From the NCBI RefSeq assembly GCF_937890585.1, contig NZ_CALACG010000231.1, positions 1 to 6,904 of the forward strand: a DNA stretch of 6,904 bases, read 5' to 3'. Each line of letters opens with the position of its first letter. The stretch's first letter is position 1. The notes beneath the pieces are model-generated. The model did no database searches, was not told the DNA's origin, and saw nothing but the letters and a program-made list of their open reading frames with translations. Positions 6,819-6,904 of this stretch are shown piece by piece. This DNA is from an uncultured Campylobacter sp. (GTDB lineage Bacteria > Campylobacterota > Campylobacteria > Campylobacterales > Campylobacteraceae). The translations under genes were made by a program, and so were the position numbers.

Positions 6819-6904
6819 AAAATTTCTAACAGTTATGCATAGCAAGAATGTTAAAGTAAATTTAAAATCACAAATTTCAAGGATTGTTTAAAGATATTTT
6901 TTAT

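Noticed and set aside
6693..6904. Canonical Crp-Fnr/NssR site TTAAC-N4-GTTAA
   Set aside because: TAAC and GTTA halves are present near 6827-6853 but not with the required four-base spacing.
1..6904. tRNA, rRNA, CRISPR array or insertion sequence
   Set aside because: The window is covered by the nap genes apart from about 300 bases at the ends, and no cloverleaf, regular spaced repeats, transposase or terminal inverted repeats were seen.

Overview
The window is almost entirely one minus-strand operon for periplasmic nitrate reduction (Nap). In transcription order, from high to low coordinate, it reads napA, napG, napH, napB, a napF-type ferredoxin gene, napL and napD, followed by the first codons of another gene that runs off the left edge. 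This order, with napL present, no napC and GH in place of a NapC quinol dehydrogenase, is characteristic of Campylobacterota (epsilonproteobacteria). Retention of napF between napB and napL resembles Wolinella and the non-jejuni Campylobacter species rather than C. jejuni, which as I recall lacks napF. Together with the AT-rich sequence, the very frequent AAATTT words and the tight gene packing, this suggests a Campylobacter of the concisus/curvus/showae type. The species is an inference.

Layout: 6693-6904 is a 212-base AT-rich leader upstream of napA holding a strong ribosome binding site, weak promoter candidates, a tandem 11-base direct repeat and two inverted repeats. Positions 93-6692 are seven genes with essentially no space between them: a 2-base gap after napA, then ATGA (4-base) or TAATG (1-base) stop/start overlaps at every junction. 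Positions 1-96 hold the start of an eighth frame whose GTG start overlaps the napD stop as GTGA. No terminator is visible before the edge, so the transcription unit probably continues.

How the genes work together (family knowledge): menaquinol is oxidised at the membrane by the NapH/NapG iron-sulfur pair. Electrons pass to the dihaem cytochrome NapB and then to NapA, whose [4Fe-4S] cluster and molybdenum bis-MGD cofactor reduce nitrate to nitrite in the periplasm. NapD holds the NapA twin-arginine signal until the cofactor is loaded, NapF is a cytoplasmic iron-sulfur protein linked to NapA maturation, and NapL is a predicted periplasmic beta-propeller of uncertain role.

No RNA genes, mobile elements, CRISPR arrays or broken genes were seen. 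The core is a known system. The least explained parts are the overlapping downstream gene, the lipobox in NapB, NapL, and the repeats in the leader.
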